DNA of 64,000 nt from Bifidobacterium vansinderenii (GCF_002234915.1 NZ_NEWD01000005.1:25337-89336); one strand, 5' to 3'; shown: positions 52,155 to 61,770, counted from the first letter of the stretch. Numbers and translations: made by a program. The notes: generated by a model not told the origin, from the letters alone.

Positions 52155-53147
52155 TTAGCGATGCAGCAGCTTGGCGATGATCTTCTTACGCCAGAACTTG
52201 GCATCGCCCTTGATGATGGACATCCTGTGCTTGATCTGCTCCTCGGGACGCTTCCAACGGATCGAGCGGAAGTTCTGGCGGGTGATCTCATCGACCTCCA
52301 GCGGCTCGAACGATCCAGGCAGGATCTTGAACGTCGTCGTGTTCGCGGGATCGATGCGAACGTCCATGTGGCGACGCTGGAAGTGCATGTACATGAGCTC
52401 CCTGGTGGCGAACTCCCCCAGTCGCAGATAGCTGCGCTTCAGTACGCCGTCATCCCACGTATACACGGCGCGCAGCGGCTGCTCGGTCATGAACACGCCC
52501 AGCGTGGAATCGAAGTGCGTGAGCTGGAAGATCGAGGACTTCGCATACGTGTTGCCGGAAAGGTCCTGCGTGAAGATCGGGAATCCATGACTGGTGAAGA
52601 TGCGGTTGATGTTCGTAGGCAGATAGCTTTCGTCGAAGGTGAATGCCCGCTCGGACTGCAACACGGTCCGGTACAACGGCTTGCCGTCGAGGTCGAGCAT
52701 GAACCGCTTGTTGTTTTCCTCGGTGTTGCGCATCATGGAGAGATGGCCGACGACGAAGATCTTGTCGTAGTCGTTCAGCATCTGTTCGGTGATGAAATGG
52801 CTGAGCTTACCGAAGATCAGATCGCAGTCGCAGTATCCCCAGAACCGGTAGTCCTTGAGATACTCCTCGAGGATGTAGCCGTACATGGGTCGCAGATCGC
52901 ACATCTTGTACGGAGCCTTGAGCGCCACGGGGAAGTCGAATCGGTTCGACACCCGCTTCTGCATGTCGGCGAAGGTCTCATAGTGCACGTGCACGTTGCT
53001 TGGGTAGTCGAACTCCGTATGGTCGTCGGTGAACACCAGCCAGTCATACTCAGGATTAGCGCCGCAGGAGTTCAGAAACACCTGAAAATAGTTCGGCAGC
53101 TTGCCGTAGTACGGCAGGATGAATGCGCAGAGTCGTTGCTGTTCCAT
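52155..53147 (-). CDS. DUF6625-type putative glycosyltransferase
   Basis: 330 residues. The DUF6625 pattern is visible: LCAFILPYYGKLPNYFQVFL at the start and FWGYCDCDLIFGKLSHFIT with the acidic C-D-C-D-L motif acting like a DxD. Such proteins are found in EPS loci and are thought to be GT-A enzymes; activity is inferred. GAGAGGA precedes the ATG. An 84-base gap separates it from the GT4 gene downstream. Confidence 0.8.
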   Translation of the reverse strand: MEQQRLCAFILPYYGKLPNYFQVFLNSCGANPEYDWLVFTDDHTEFDYPSNVHVHYETFADMQKRVSNRFDFPVALKAPYKMCDLRPMYGYILEEYLKDYRFWGYCDCDLIFGKLSHFITEQMLNDYDKIFVVGHLSMMRNTEENNKRFMLDLDGKPLYRTVLQSERAFTFDESYLPTNINRIFTSHGFPIFTQDLSGNTYAKSSIFQLTHFDSTLGVFMTEQPLRAVYTWDDGVLKRSYLRLGEFATRELMYMHFQRRHMDVRIDPANTTTFKILPGSFEPLEVDEITRQNFRSIRWKRPEEQIKHRMSIIKGDAKFWRKKIIAKLLHR

Positions 53148-53168
53148 GATGGTCCTCTCTCCTACGAT

Positions 53169-54287
53169 TTACGATTGCCTATGACGATTACGGCGGCTGT
53201 GCTTCCCCTGAACGGAATGCGCCGTGGATTTCCCGTGTCCGAGAAGCTGCGGGCAGCATCGGTTGATCAGTTCCGCCACGGGAGTGCACACCAGCAGATT
53301 GATCACCAGGGCGAGCAGGCCGCACACGATCTGTGTTCCGGTGCCGGCCGAGCCAACATCGAATCCCAACAGTCCCAGCAGCCAGGGAATCAGCCGCGGA
53401 TAGATGGCGTCGTTGATGCAGTAGAACACCAGAGTGTTGCGTCCCCAATACCGGAGAATCACATCGGCGGCTCCTGCGACGGCACCGCCCCGATGTTGCC
53501 GGCTTTCTATCCAATGGCACAGCGCCAGCACCAGCCAGATGCCCGCCACCGCGGCCAGAACATAGTAGAGGAAGTTGCCGTATCGGTTCAGATAGGGGTT
53601 GATAACGCCTTCCGAGGCACCGTTCAACCACCCACATACGCCCAGTACCGCCAGAGCCGGCAGCATTGTTACAGGCTGCAGCAGCTTATCCTGCAGTTCG
53701 GTATCAAACCGACGGAAGATCATGCCCAGAATGAAGAAGGGGAACAACGCGAGCGCGATGTCTCCGCTCCACGGCAGCGCCTTGTGGATCAGCGCGCTGT
53801 ATGCATACCCCACGATGAGCGTCACACCAGCCACTACGGCATACACCGCCTCGATGTGGTCGATCCGTCTCGCCACGGTCACCAGCACATAGGCGCCTAT
53901 CTCCATAAGAAACAGGCAGGACAGAAACCATGGCAGCTCGCCGAAACCATAATGCGAGCGCAGATTCACCAGGAACCCCAGCGCATACTTGGGATAGCTC
54001 TGGAATTCTCCCGTTCCCAATCCCATCAGCTCGGTGATGATGAACGGAATGACGGCAAGCACCACGCCGGGGATGACCAACGTGCGTACACGGTTCCACA
54101 CGAACTGTCGGAACGTGGGGAATCGCCGCGTGGAGAACACATACCCCGACAGCGCGAAGAACAGCATCATGTCGAAGGACCCGATATACGACGACATCGT
54201 CACCGGCAGGGCGCTATGCATCAGAAATACGCCGATGATGGCGATTCCCTTGGCATAGTCGACCCATGCGATTCGTTTCGCTGCCAT
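53169..54287 (-). CDS. Membrane acyltransferase (Acyl_transf_3 family)
   Basis: 372 residues, about ten membrane segments. IAWVDYAKGIAIIGVFLMHS and MMLFFALSGYVFSTRRFPTF match the O-acyltransferase family. It is followed by a basic Ser/His/Arg tail. Probable EPS O-acetylation. GGAG lies 8 bases before ATG 54287, just 11 bases after the previous stop. Confidence 0.88.
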   Translation of the reverse strand: MAAKRIAWVDYAKGIAIIGVFLMHSALPVTMSSYIGSFDMMLFFALSGYVFSTRRFPTFRQFVWNRVRTLVIPGVVLAVIPFIITELMGLGTGEFQSYPKYALGFLVNLRSHYGFGELPWFLSCLFLMEIGAYVLVTVARRIDHIEAVYAVVAGVTLIVGYAYSALIHKALPWSGDIALALFPFFILGMIFRRFDTELQDKLLQPVTMLPALAVLGVCGWLNGASEGVINPYLNRYGNFLYYVLAAVAGIWLVLALCHWIESRQHRGGAVAGAADVILRYWGRNTLVFYCINDAIYPRLIPWLLGLLGFDVGSAGTGTQIVCGLLALVINLLVCTPVAELINRCCPQLLGHGKSTAHSVQGKHSRRNRHRQS

Positions 54288-54298
54288 AATGACTTCTC

Positions 54299-55303
54299 CT
54301 ACTTACCCCGCGCGCTGCTCAGCCGCCAGTACAGCTTCGGGAAGTGTGCGAACGCCCACAGCCTGATCTTGCGCGAGCGCGAGACCGTGGGATCCGCATA
54401 TACCGTACGGGCACTGTTTCGCAGCCCGTTGATGCAGCGCTTCACCTGTGCGGGGTCCGGGTCCAATCCGATGATCGAGTAGAGGACGTCGTAGTATCCC
54501 TGCATGACGAAGTAGCTCAGCGCGTGGCGATCCGTGTAGCCCTGTTGGTACAGGTATTTGGTGCACAGTTCGGCGATGGTGATCTTGTCGAAGCTGTGCT
54601 TGTTGATCTTCGCGTGGCTGATGGAGTTCTCACGCTGACGGTACAGATACAGCGGATCCGGACGGAACGCCAGTTTGTGCATGGCCGGATAGATGCGCGA
54701 CACCATGTAGTAGTCCTCGGAGTTCAGACCGTCGGGGAAACGCAGTCCCATACCTCCGTCGCCTTCCTTGCGGAAGAAGCGGGCATCGTAGATGCGGCAC
54801 CAGATACCGCCGGTCATGCCGTCACGATGGTAGAGGAATCCTTCCACGGCCTCCTGTGCGGTGAAGTCCCGGGCGGGCATGGCATTCGCCATATCGTACT
54901 CGGCAAGTGCGCCGTCCTCGCTCATGGTGCGGGTGCCGCACATCACCACATCGGCGTTGGATTCGCGCATGGTCTTCAGCATGCGCTCGTACATGTCCGG
55001 TTCGATCTCGTCATCACTGTCCACAAAGCCGACGACATCGCCCTGAATGACATCCAGTCCGGCATTGCGAGCCGACGACAGACCGCCGTTCGGCTTATGG
55101 ATGACCCGGATACGGGAATCCTTCTTCGCCCACGCGTCGCAGATCGCCGGACAGCCGTCGGGCGACCCATCGTCCACGACGATGATCTCCAGATTGCGAT
55201 AGGTCTGCGCCACAATGCTGCGCAGGCAGTCGTCCAGATAATCCTCGACCTTATATACCGGTACGACAACGCTGATCAGCGGATTCGTCTGTTCCTGAAC
55301 CAT
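54299..55303 (-). CDS. Glycosyltransferase family 2
   Basis: 334 residues: ISVVVPVYKVEDYLDDCLRS, IIVVDDGSPDGC, GFVDSDDEIEPD. ATG 55303 is chosen because of the AAAGGGG site and the family start; upstream in-frame codons overlap the previous gene. The C-terminus (SRKIRLWAFAHFPKLYWRLS) is basic and may lie on the membrane. Confidence 0.92.
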   Translation of the reverse strand: MVQEQTNPLISVVVPVYKVEDYLDDCLRSIVAQTYRNLEIIVVDDGSPDGCPAICDAWAKKDSRIRVIHKPNGGLSSARNAGLDVIQGDVVGFVDSDDEIEPDMYERMLKTMRESNADVVMCGTRTMSEDGALAEYDMANAMPARDFTAQEAVEGFLYHRDGMTGGIWCRIYDARFFRKEGDGGMGLRFPDGLNSEDYYMVSRIYPAMHKLAFRPDPLYLYRQRENSISHAKINKHSFDKITIAELCTKYLYQQGYTDRHALSYFVMQGYYDVLYSIIGLDPDPAQVKRCINGLRNSARTVYADPTVSRSRKIRLWAFAHFPKLYWRLSSARGK

Positions 55304-55310
55304 AATCGAA

Positions 55311-56351
55311 TCACCCCTTTGCCGGTCGTATCGACTTGACCGTGGCCACGGCCCATCCGTAGAGACGCAGCAGCCATGCACTGCGCCATCGAATCAGTTG
55401 ACTGACGATCGCACGCCGCTTATCGACTGGTTTGATCTCGCTGACGCAATCACGCATCACCGAATCGTTGGCAACCATCCGTACGTAGTCCCGGCGCCGC
55501 CTGCCACGAACCACCCGCTGCGGTCCGTACAGCGCGTTGATCACGCGGTCCACCTCCAGAACAGTCTGGTTGTCGCACTCGTTGCGTACGGATTCGTCCC
55601 AGCGCTGGGCCACGGGACGCAGCAGCTCGTAGGCGCGCCTGCGGCTGGCGAACCACTTCGGATTGAACGTGGACTGTGCGCTGCCGTCACGGGCGATGTA
55701 GTGGTAGAGGGGCACGTCGACCAGCGCCACACGTTCGGCGGCCACATATAACGGCATGTCGAACACCAGATCCTCGCCATACCGCACATCTTCAGGGAAC
55801 GTGGCACCGACCTGACGAATCAGATCAGCCGAAAACAGTTTGTTCCACGGCGGACACACGTATTCGTTCCTACTCAGTTCCGCGTACTTCCGTCGGAACT
55901 CCTCGTTAGACGTCACGCCGAACGGCGTCATGTGATTGCGTCGCTGCGATTTGAGCTCTCCATGTTCCGACTGATCGACCGTATTGGAGAAGAACACGAT
56001 CTGGTAATCCCCTGTGCGAGCGCATGAGACGACGGTGCTCACCGCATTGGCATCCAACGTGTCGTCGCCGTCGACGAACAGCACGTACTCGCCGGCTGCC
56101 TTCTCCAGCCCCGCGTTTCGTGCGGCGGATACGCCGGCGTTGCTCTGATGGACGACCTCGACGCGCGAGTCCTTCGCGGCCCATTCGTCGCAGATGGCCG
56201 CGGACCCATCCGTGGAGCCGTCGTCGACGAGAATGATCTGCAGATTGTCGTACGTCTGCCCGACGATGCTGCTCACGCACGGGTTCAGATAATCGCTCAC
56301 GTTATATACGGGAACGATTATGGACACCTTGGGTTCACTGTTCAACGACAT
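55311..56351 (-). CDS. Glycosyltransferase family 2
   Basis: 346 residues: VSIIVPVYNVSDYLNPCVSS, IILVDDGSTDGS, LFVDGDDTLDAN (DGDD in place of the usual DSDD). ATG 56351 has a GGAGAAGGAGA site; ATGs at 56378 and 56465 lack support, the latter overlapping the upstream gene. It lies 7 bases before the next GT2 start. Confidence 0.9.
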   Translation of the reverse strand: MSLNSEPKVSIIVPVYNVSDYLNPCVSSIVGQTYDNLQIILVDDGSTDGSAAICDEWAAKDSRVEVVHQSNAGVSAARNAGLEKAAGEYVLFVDGDDTLDANAVSTVVSCARTGDYQIVFFSNTVDQSEHGELKSQRRNHMTPFGVTSNEEFRRKYAELSRNEYVCPPWNKLFSADLIRQVGATFPEDVRYGEDLVFDMPLYVAAERVALVDVPLYHYIARDGSAQSTFNPKWFASRRRAYELLRPVAQRWDESVRNECDNQTVLEVDRVINALYGPQRVVRGRRRRDYVRMVANDSVMRDCVSEIKPVDKRRAIVSQLIRWRSAWLLRLYGWAVATVKSIRPAKG

Positions 56352-56422
56352 GGATGAATCATTCTCCTTCTCCGACATGCACGCCACGACGATTGGGCTT
56401 GTGGATGGGACTCGGGTGGGAT

Positions 56423-57538
56423 TCACGCCGATTCCCGGCAGAGCGATGTCAGCAGCTGTTTCCACATGTCCACGATGTTCGCAAGATCGAACTTGCCGGT
56501 GTACAGCACGGTGTTCTCACTCATATCGCGGCGCAGGCCGGCATTATCGACGAGCTCGTTCACGCGTTCGGCGAGCGCTGGAATGTCGCCGTCGGGCACC
56601 AGATAGCCGTTCATGGAATCGTTGACGATCTCGGCGGGACCGGTCAGGCAGTCGAAGCTGACGATGGGCAGATGGTAGGCCTTGGCCTCCAGCAGCACCA
56701 TGGGCAGTCCTTCGAAGCGGGAGCTCAGCACGAACATGGCGGCTTTGCGGTAGTACTCGTCCATGTTCTCCACGCGGCCCTTGAGGATCAGCTGGTCCTG
56801 GAGTCCGGCGGCCTTGATCTGCTCCTCAAGCTTGGGACGGTCCTCACCCTCGCCGAGGATCAGCCACGTCCAGTCGGGGTGCTTGGGCAGCACGTCGGCG
56901 GCCGCCTGCACAAGCAGGTCGAAGCCCTTCTGGTAGGTCAGTCGGCCGGAACTGATGATGGTCGTGGAGGTCTGATCGTAGACCGGCTCGGGATCGGGGT
57001 TCCGCATCGGGTTGGCGATGGCGATGACCGGACAGTCCGGGTCCACGTTCTCCTCGTAGAGGTGTTTGTCGGCCTCGGTGAGCGTGACGATGGCGTCGGC
57101 CTTGCGCGCGGCCCAGCGGCGGGTGAGCTTGCGGTACGGCACATCCGGGTTCTGCAGATAGTTGAAGTGCTCCCAAGAGATGACTTTCACGCCGGTGCGC
57201 TTCCTGAGCGGCAGCGAGTACATGTCGAGCACGCCATCGATGTCGATGAGGATGTCGATATGCTGTTCGGTCACGATGCCACGCAGGCGCTTGCACGTGT
57301 CGAAGTAGTGCTGGATGCCGTGCGTTACGGTCGGATACACGGTATAGCGGTCGATGCGTTCGTCGATGTCAAAGAACGGCTTGTCTGCCGCCTCGAACAG
57401 GCTGATGAATGAGATCCGGTAATCAGGATCCTTCACCAGCTCGTTTGCGATCATCACGGACACGTTCTCCGTACCGCCGGAGCGGGTGATGTCACCGGAG
57501 AAGAATGCGATGTTGTGCGTTGTCGTTGTTTCGTTCAC
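56423..57538 (-). CDS. Glycosyltransferase family 4
   Basis: 371 residues, GT-B fold: IAFFSGDITRSGGTENVSVM, donor side IISSGRLTYQKGFDLLVQA and FVLSSRFEGLPMVLLEAKAY. It resembles AmsD/WcaA-region GT4 galactosyl- or glucosyltransferases, without a safe donor assignment. GTG start at 57538 overlapping the EpsG stop as GTGA, with GGAAGG upstream. Confidence 0.93.
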   Translation of the reverse strand: MNETTTTHNIAFFSGDITRSGGTENVSVMIANELVKDPDYRISFISLFEAADKPFFDIDERIDRYTVYPTVTHGIQHYFDTCKRLRGIVTEQHIDILIDIDGVLDMYSLPLRKRTGVKVISWEHFNYLQNPDVPYRKLTRRWAARKADAIVTLTEADKHLYEENVDPDCPVIAIANPMRNPDPEPVYDQTSTTIISSGRLTYQKGFDLLVQAAADVLPKHPDWTWLILGEGEDRPKLEEQIKAAGLQDQLILKGRVENMDEYYRKAAMFVLSSRFEGLPMVLLEAKAYHLPIVSFDCLTGPAEIVNDSMNGYLVPDGDIPALAERVNELVDNAGLRRDMSENTVLYTGKFDLANIVDMWKQLLTSLCRESA

Positions 57539-58767
57539 GCTTGGCCTTCCAACATGCCCTTGATCATGCGTTCCTCCTTGGTCAGGGGGATCCGTTGCAG
57601 AGGATTCAGAATAAGCAGCAGCAATACCGGGAATGTGGCCGATTCATGACGGGTCCAGGAACCGAAATCCGGCTCGAACAATGCCGATGCCAGAACGTAT
57701 CCGATGAATACGCAGATGGCGATGAACAGTGAGGCATCGTGCACCTGATTGATTTTGCGGATCAGATTCAGCATGTACGCAGTCACCATGATCTGGAATA
57801 CGAAGAACGGCAGATAGGAGGCTCCTCGGATCACCAGTTCAAACGGCAGCAGCATACGCAACAGATTGAGCACGTAGTTGATCATGAAGATTGGCAGGCT
57901 TTCGCCCGGGATCCAATTATGGATGGCGGTGTTCATATTGCCGCCGTTGTTCTCGCCGAAGGCGTCATCATAACCGGCACGAAGCTGAATGATCTGTGTG
58001 TATTCGTCAGGCATGATCGCACGGGATACGATCATCATCGCATAGATCGAAGCGAACAACAGCAGAATGATCCAGCCGACCGATCCGATGCCCAGCTGTT
58101 CCCGAGAGCGGAAGAACAGAAGAATCGCATACACGACTAGGATAAGCGCGGCGATCAGAATATAGTATTCGCGGAAGAACGTGCTCTCGTAATACAGCAC
58201 GGCCGCACTGCCGAGAACCTTCACCACCGAATTCTTGACCGGCAGCGTAAGGATCACGTATACGGCGAAAAAGAACGCGAACTGAATGATGTCCTTGCCG
58301 ATGTTGAACACGTAAATGTTCAAAAGGCCGACTGTTGCCAGAATGAACAACGTCTGCAGGAGGTCCGGGGCACCGGCCCGAATCACCATGGCAAAGACCA
58401 GAATGGAGAAGATCAATCCCATGAAGATCGTCCATTGGATCATGGTGCGGAATTCCAGAACGTTGATTTTGGCGAACAGATCGGCGGCGACCTGATACGA
58501 ACCCGCCCAAGCCGTATCGCCAGCCGTGCCGTTCATCATGTTCAGAATTCGATTGTTATCGAAGAAGTACTTATCCGGCAGCAAGAACACGACCATGAGC
58601 TTGGCCACGATCATCACGGGGAAGATCATGCCCAGCAGTACGTTCTTGTTATGGAAGTCCATCTGGGCAAGCTGATCTTCAGCGTCTGCACGCTCTTTGT
58701 CGCTCAGTTGGATTCCCTGAGTTTCATCCGTCTGGGCGGAATGACTGTGTGCGCCCCTCCTCGCCAT
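57535..58767 (-). CDS. EpsG-family polysaccharide polymerase
   Basis: 410 residues: soluble N-terminus of about 45, then roughly ten hydrophobic segments. The middle (VFNIGKDIIQFAFFFAVYVI, YYESTFFREYYILIAALIL) shows the EpsG pattern, a Wzy-like polymerase found in Gram-positive EPS loci. GGGAGGT precedes the ATG, which directly abuts the GT4 stop (TGAATG). With the 32003-33385 protein this gives two polymerase candidates in one locus. Confidence 0.85.
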   Translation of the reverse strand: MARRGAHSHSAQTDETQGIQLSDKERADAEDQLAQMDFHNKNVLLGMIFPVMIVAKLMVVFLLPDKYFFDNNRILNMMNGTAGDTAWAGSYQVAADLFAKINVLEFRTMIQWTIFMGLIFSILVFAMVIRAGAPDLLQTLFILATVGLLNIYVFNIGKDIIQFAFFFAVYVILTLPVKNSVVKVLGSAAVLYYESTFFREYYILIAALILVVYAILLFFRSREQLGIGSVGWIILLLFASIYAMMIVSRAIMPDEYTQIIQLRAGYDDAFGENNGGNMNTAIHNWIPGESLPIFMINYVLNLLRMLLPFELVIRGASYLPFFVFQIMVTAYMLNLIRKINQVHDASLFIAICVFIGYVLASALFEPDFGSWTRHESATFPVLLLLILNPLQRIPLTKEERMIKGMLEGQA

Positions 58768-59985
58768 TCAGCGACCTCCCTTGGACTTCTTCGCCGCGCG
58801 GGCGCGTTCGATCGCCTCGCCCTTGGCGAGCGCGTTGAGGTAGAACTCCTGCAGCCACTGCGCGTTGGCCACGATGTCGTAACCGGCCTCAGTCACCGCG
58901 TCGGCGCCCTTGGTACGGGCTTCGCCGGCAGCTCCTGATTCCACGGCTTTGTCGTGCTGTGCGAGCACGCTCTTCGCCCAGTCATCAGGGCTGGCGTCGA
59001 GCGCCACGATCTGCACGTTGCCGGTCACGTCGCACTGGCTGGGCACCTTGTCTGAGATGGTGCACGGCAGTCCGGCTGACTGGGCCTCGATCATGGTCAT
59101 CGGGAAGCCCTCGTACAGGGACGGCAGAATAAACGAGTCCATGCCCTGCATCAGGCGGTTCACGTCGGTACGCACGCCGGTGAACACCACGCTGTTGTCG
59201 AGGCCGAGCTCATGGACCTTGGCCTTCACCTGGTTCTTGAGACTGTCGTCGAGCTCACCGCCACCGACCAGCCACAGCTGGCTGTTCGGGCGCTGGCGGT
59301 GCACAGCGGCGAAGATGTCGATGAGCTGCATGTGGTTCTTCTGCGGGAAGAAACGCCCCACGTGGCCGAGCACGAAGCAGTCCTCGGGCACGTTGAACTC
59401 GGCACGCACCTCGGCGGCAGTCTTCGAATCGTAACGGTACTGAGCGGTGTCCACGGCGTTGCGCTGCTGGATCACGCGCTTGCGATTCTTCACGCCAAAC
59501 AGCCAGTCGCCGGCCTCCTGGCCGCACGCGAACATGTGCGTCACGTACGGGGGCAGACGGAAGCGGAAGTATTCGCGCACGATGGACTTGAGGTCGAAGC
59601 CGACCGGACGGTTGTGCGCGTGGGCGATACGCACCGGAATGCCCATCTCCTTGGCGATACGCAGCGCGAAGTAGCTGCGCTCCTCAAGGTTCGAGTGGAT
59701 GATCCGGTATTCAGGGTGCTTCTTGAGAAACGCGCGGAACTGACGCTTGTACTTGGCGAAGTCCTGCGGGTACAGCGGACACATGCGGTACACCTTGCCG
59801 CCGAGCTTGGCGATCTCGTCCTCGTAAGCGGCGTGATAGTCGCGGTTGACGAGGAAGTCGTACTGCACCTTGCTGCGGTCCATATGACGCAGATAGTTCA
59901 TGGTCATAGTCTCGGCGCCGCCGCGATCCATCACGGTGTCGAGGACCAGCACCTTCACGGGCTTATTGGTTTCCGTAGCGCTCAT
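58768..59985 (-). CDS. Glycosyltransferase family 4
   Basis: 405 residues: VKVLVLDTVMDRGGAETMTM, MDRSKVQYDFLVNRDYHAAY, donor side VLGHVGRFFPQKNHMQLIDI and LPSLYEGFPMTMIEAQSAG. EpsF/Cps-like, paralogue of the 50886-52070 enzyme. ATG 59985 overlaps the upstream stop (ATGA) and has GGAGGA 9 bases before; longer frames upstream are not supported. The C-terminus is Lys/Arg-rich. Confidence 0.94.
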   Translation of the reverse strand: MSATETNKPVKVLVLDTVMDRGGAETMTMNYLRHMDRSKVQYDFLVNRDYHAAYEDEIAKLGGKVYRMCPLYPQDFAKYKRQFRAFLKKHPEYRIIHSNLEERSYFALRIAKEMGIPVRIAHAHNRPVGFDLKSIVREYFRFRLPPYVTHMFACGQEAGDWLFGVKNRKRVIQQRNAVDTAQYRYDSKTAAEVRAEFNVPEDCFVLGHVGRFFPQKNHMQLIDIFAAVHRQRPNSQLWLVGGGELDDSLKNQVKAKVHELGLDNSVVFTGVRTDVNRLMQGMDSFILPSLYEGFPMTMIEAQSAGLPCTISDKVPSQCDVTGNVQIVALDASPDDWAKSVLAQHDKAVESGAAGEARTKGADAVTEAGYDIVANAQWLQEFYLNALAKGEAIERARAAKKSKGGR

Positions 59986-60470
59986 CGCCTGATCTCCTCC
60001 ATGCTCAGCTTCACGTCCTGTCGCACGATCACGTTGCTCGGCACGTCCTGCGCCACCACGCAGCCGGCGCCGATCACCACGTTGTCGCCGATGGTCACAC
60101 CCTTGAGGATCGTCACGTTGGAGCCGATCCAGCAATGTTCACCGATCGTCACCGGAGCCTCCGTGTATCCCTGATCCTTGATCGGCAGGGTCGGGTCGGC
60201 GAAACGATGATTGTGGTCGTAGATGCGCACGTTCTCGCCGAAGATCGTGCCATCGCCGATGCTGATCGCCTTGCGGGCGTGCAGCGCGCAGAAGTCGTTG
60301 AAGAACACGTCGTCGCCGAGCGTCACCTTGGCGCCGTTCTCCACGGTCAGCTGGAACGCGCGACGCATGTGGAACCGCTTGCCGTAGCGGAATCCGCCGC
60401 CGAACACCACGCGGTAGAACCACTTCAGTATCAGTCCGGTGAATCGGTACCAGGCTTTGATCAGGATCAC
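59982..60470 (-). CDS. Left-handed beta-helix acyltransferase (WbbJ/NodL-like)
   Basis: 162 residues. Hexapeptide repeats are visible (ISIGDGTIFGENVRIYDHNH, VTIGEHCWIGSNVTILKGVT, IGDNVVIGAGCVVAQDV), with the catalytic His in YDHNHRF. It transfers acetyl groups from acetyl-CoA to a sugar, in the cytoplasm, in contrast to the membrane acyltransferases of this locus. GTG start with AGAGGA six bases upstream. Confidence 0.9.
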   Translation of the reverse strand: MILIKAWYRFTGLILKWFYRVVFGGGFRYGKRFHMRRAFQLTVENGAKVTLGDDVFFNDFCALHARKAISIGDGTIFGENVRIYDHNHRFADPTLPIKDQGYTEAPVTIGEHCWIGSNVTILKGVTIGDNVVIGAGCVVAQDVPSNVIVRQDVKLSMEEIRR

Positions 60471-60522
60471 TGCCGTTCCTCTCGTCTCGTTCTCATCTGG
60501 CTATTTCACGCCGCCCTCTCCG

Positions 60523-61674
60523 TCAGGCGCGGTATTCCTTGGTGATGCTGTCCAGCATCTGCTGTTCGGTAAATCGGTCGTAATAGGTCTGCTTCACATG
60601 CTGGGTGAGTGCGCCGGTTTCAGGGCGCAGATCCAGCACCTTCTTCAGCATCTTGGCGCCCTCATCCGGCTTCTGCACGCCGAACAGTTCGCCGTTCACG
60701 TGGGGAATCACCACCTCGTCGTTGCCCGTCGTGCGCGTGGCGACGATCGGTACGCCGGCGCGCAGAGCCTCGACCAGCGAATACGGCATGCCCTCATACA
60801 GCGATGACAGCAGATACACGTCGAACGCGGGGACCAGTATGTCGGCGTCGCTGCGGTAGCCGAACAGATGGATGTTCTTCTCCATGCCGTTTTCGGCGAT
60901 GTACCGCTTCACCTCGGCCACAAAGTCCGGCTCGCCTTCGCCGATGTACACGAAGTGCACGTTTGGGTTGGCAGCAAGCGTCCGCTTGGCGATCCGCATG
61001 AACGTCATCGGATCCTTGCGATCGTTCAGCCACGCACAGCAACCCACGACGGGGGCGTCGTCCGGAATCACGCCACGCAGTCCCAGTCGTTCACGCGCCT
61101 CAAGACGTGATGGCATATCGATGTCCGGCAGACCGTTGTAGATCACACGGAACTTGTCGGGACGATCGATATGATGCTTCAACGCGTTGCGATACTCGCC
61201 GCGGCTCACGTTGAACGTGCGCGTAGTGGCGTGACGGCTGGCCCAGCGTTCCATCAGAATGAATGCGTCACGCTTGAGCGTGGAGAACTCGGGGGCGTCG
61301 AACGCGTAGGCGTGCGGCGTATAGAAGACCTTTGGGACGCGCTCCTGATGCGCTGCGATACGACCGACGAAACCGGCGATCGAACTGTGGCAATGCACGA
61401 TATCCGGCTGAACATTGTGGATGATCGCGCGAAGCTCCCTGATTGCCGCGGTGGTGGTCTTCAACCCGATGGACCGCTGCATACTCGGAACCAGAATCAG
61501 TCGAGCTTTCCTGGCCAGCTCATCCTTCTGCTGTTCAAATACGTGATCGTAACGCTCTCCATACACCAGCGTGATGTCATACTGTTCCGGATCGAGACCG
61601 TTGATCAGCTGCAGCACATGGGTACGTACGCCGCCACCAACCGTCTCGACGATAAACATCAGCTTTTGCTTCAT
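60523..61674 (-). CDS. Glycosyltransferase family 4
   Basis: About 383 residues: KLMFIVETVGGGVRTHVLQL, IYNGLPDIDMPSRLEARERL, donor side VVGCCAWLNDRKDPMTFMRI and LSSLYEGMPYSLVEALRAG. As the first glycosyltransferase after the kinase it may act early in the repeat unit. The ATG at 61674 gives the family start; ATG 61689 lies inside a strong hairpin (61686-61737) and is less likely. GGGTGGA precedes the start region. Confidence 0.9.
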   Translation of the reverse strand: MKQKLMFIVETVGGGVRTHVLQLINGLDPEQYDITLVYGERYDHVFEQQKDELARKARLILVPSMQRSIGLKTTTAAIRELRAIIHNVQPDIVHCHSSIAGFVGRIAAHQERVPKVFYTPHAYAFDAPEFSTLKRDAFILMERWASRHATTRTFNVSRGEYRNALKHHIDRPDKFRVIYNGLPDIDMPSRLEARERLGLRGVIPDDAPVVGCCAWLNDRKDPMTFMRIAKRTLAANPNVHFVYIGEGEPDFVAEVKRYIAENGMEKNIHLFGYRSDADILVPAFDVYLLSSLYEGMPYSLVEALRAGVPIVATRTTGNDEVVIPHVNGELFGVQKPDEGAKMLKKVLDLRPETGALTQHVKQTYYDRFTEQQMLDSITKEYRA

Positions 61675-61685
61675 CATTCCACCCT

Positions 61686-61737
61686 GCATGGGAGGAAGGC
61701 GTCCTTCATCACCACCTAGACACCTTCCTCCCCATGC
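61686..61737 (-). other. Intercistronic hairpin in EPS operon
   Basis: GCATGGGAGGAAGG pairs with CCTTCCTCCCCATGC (one bulged base) around a 23-base loop, between the BY-kinase stop and the GT4 start. It may partly terminate transcription, stabilise mRNA or tune translation of the GT4. Confidence 0.5.
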
Positions 61738-61770
61738 TTTCGCTATCAGTGGTCTAATTGAAGACCTGAT

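Noticed and set aside
51840..54482. 880-codon plus-strand frame across the EPS operon
   Set aside because: Antisense to three well-supported genes, with His/Gln/Arg-rich composition typical of shadows.
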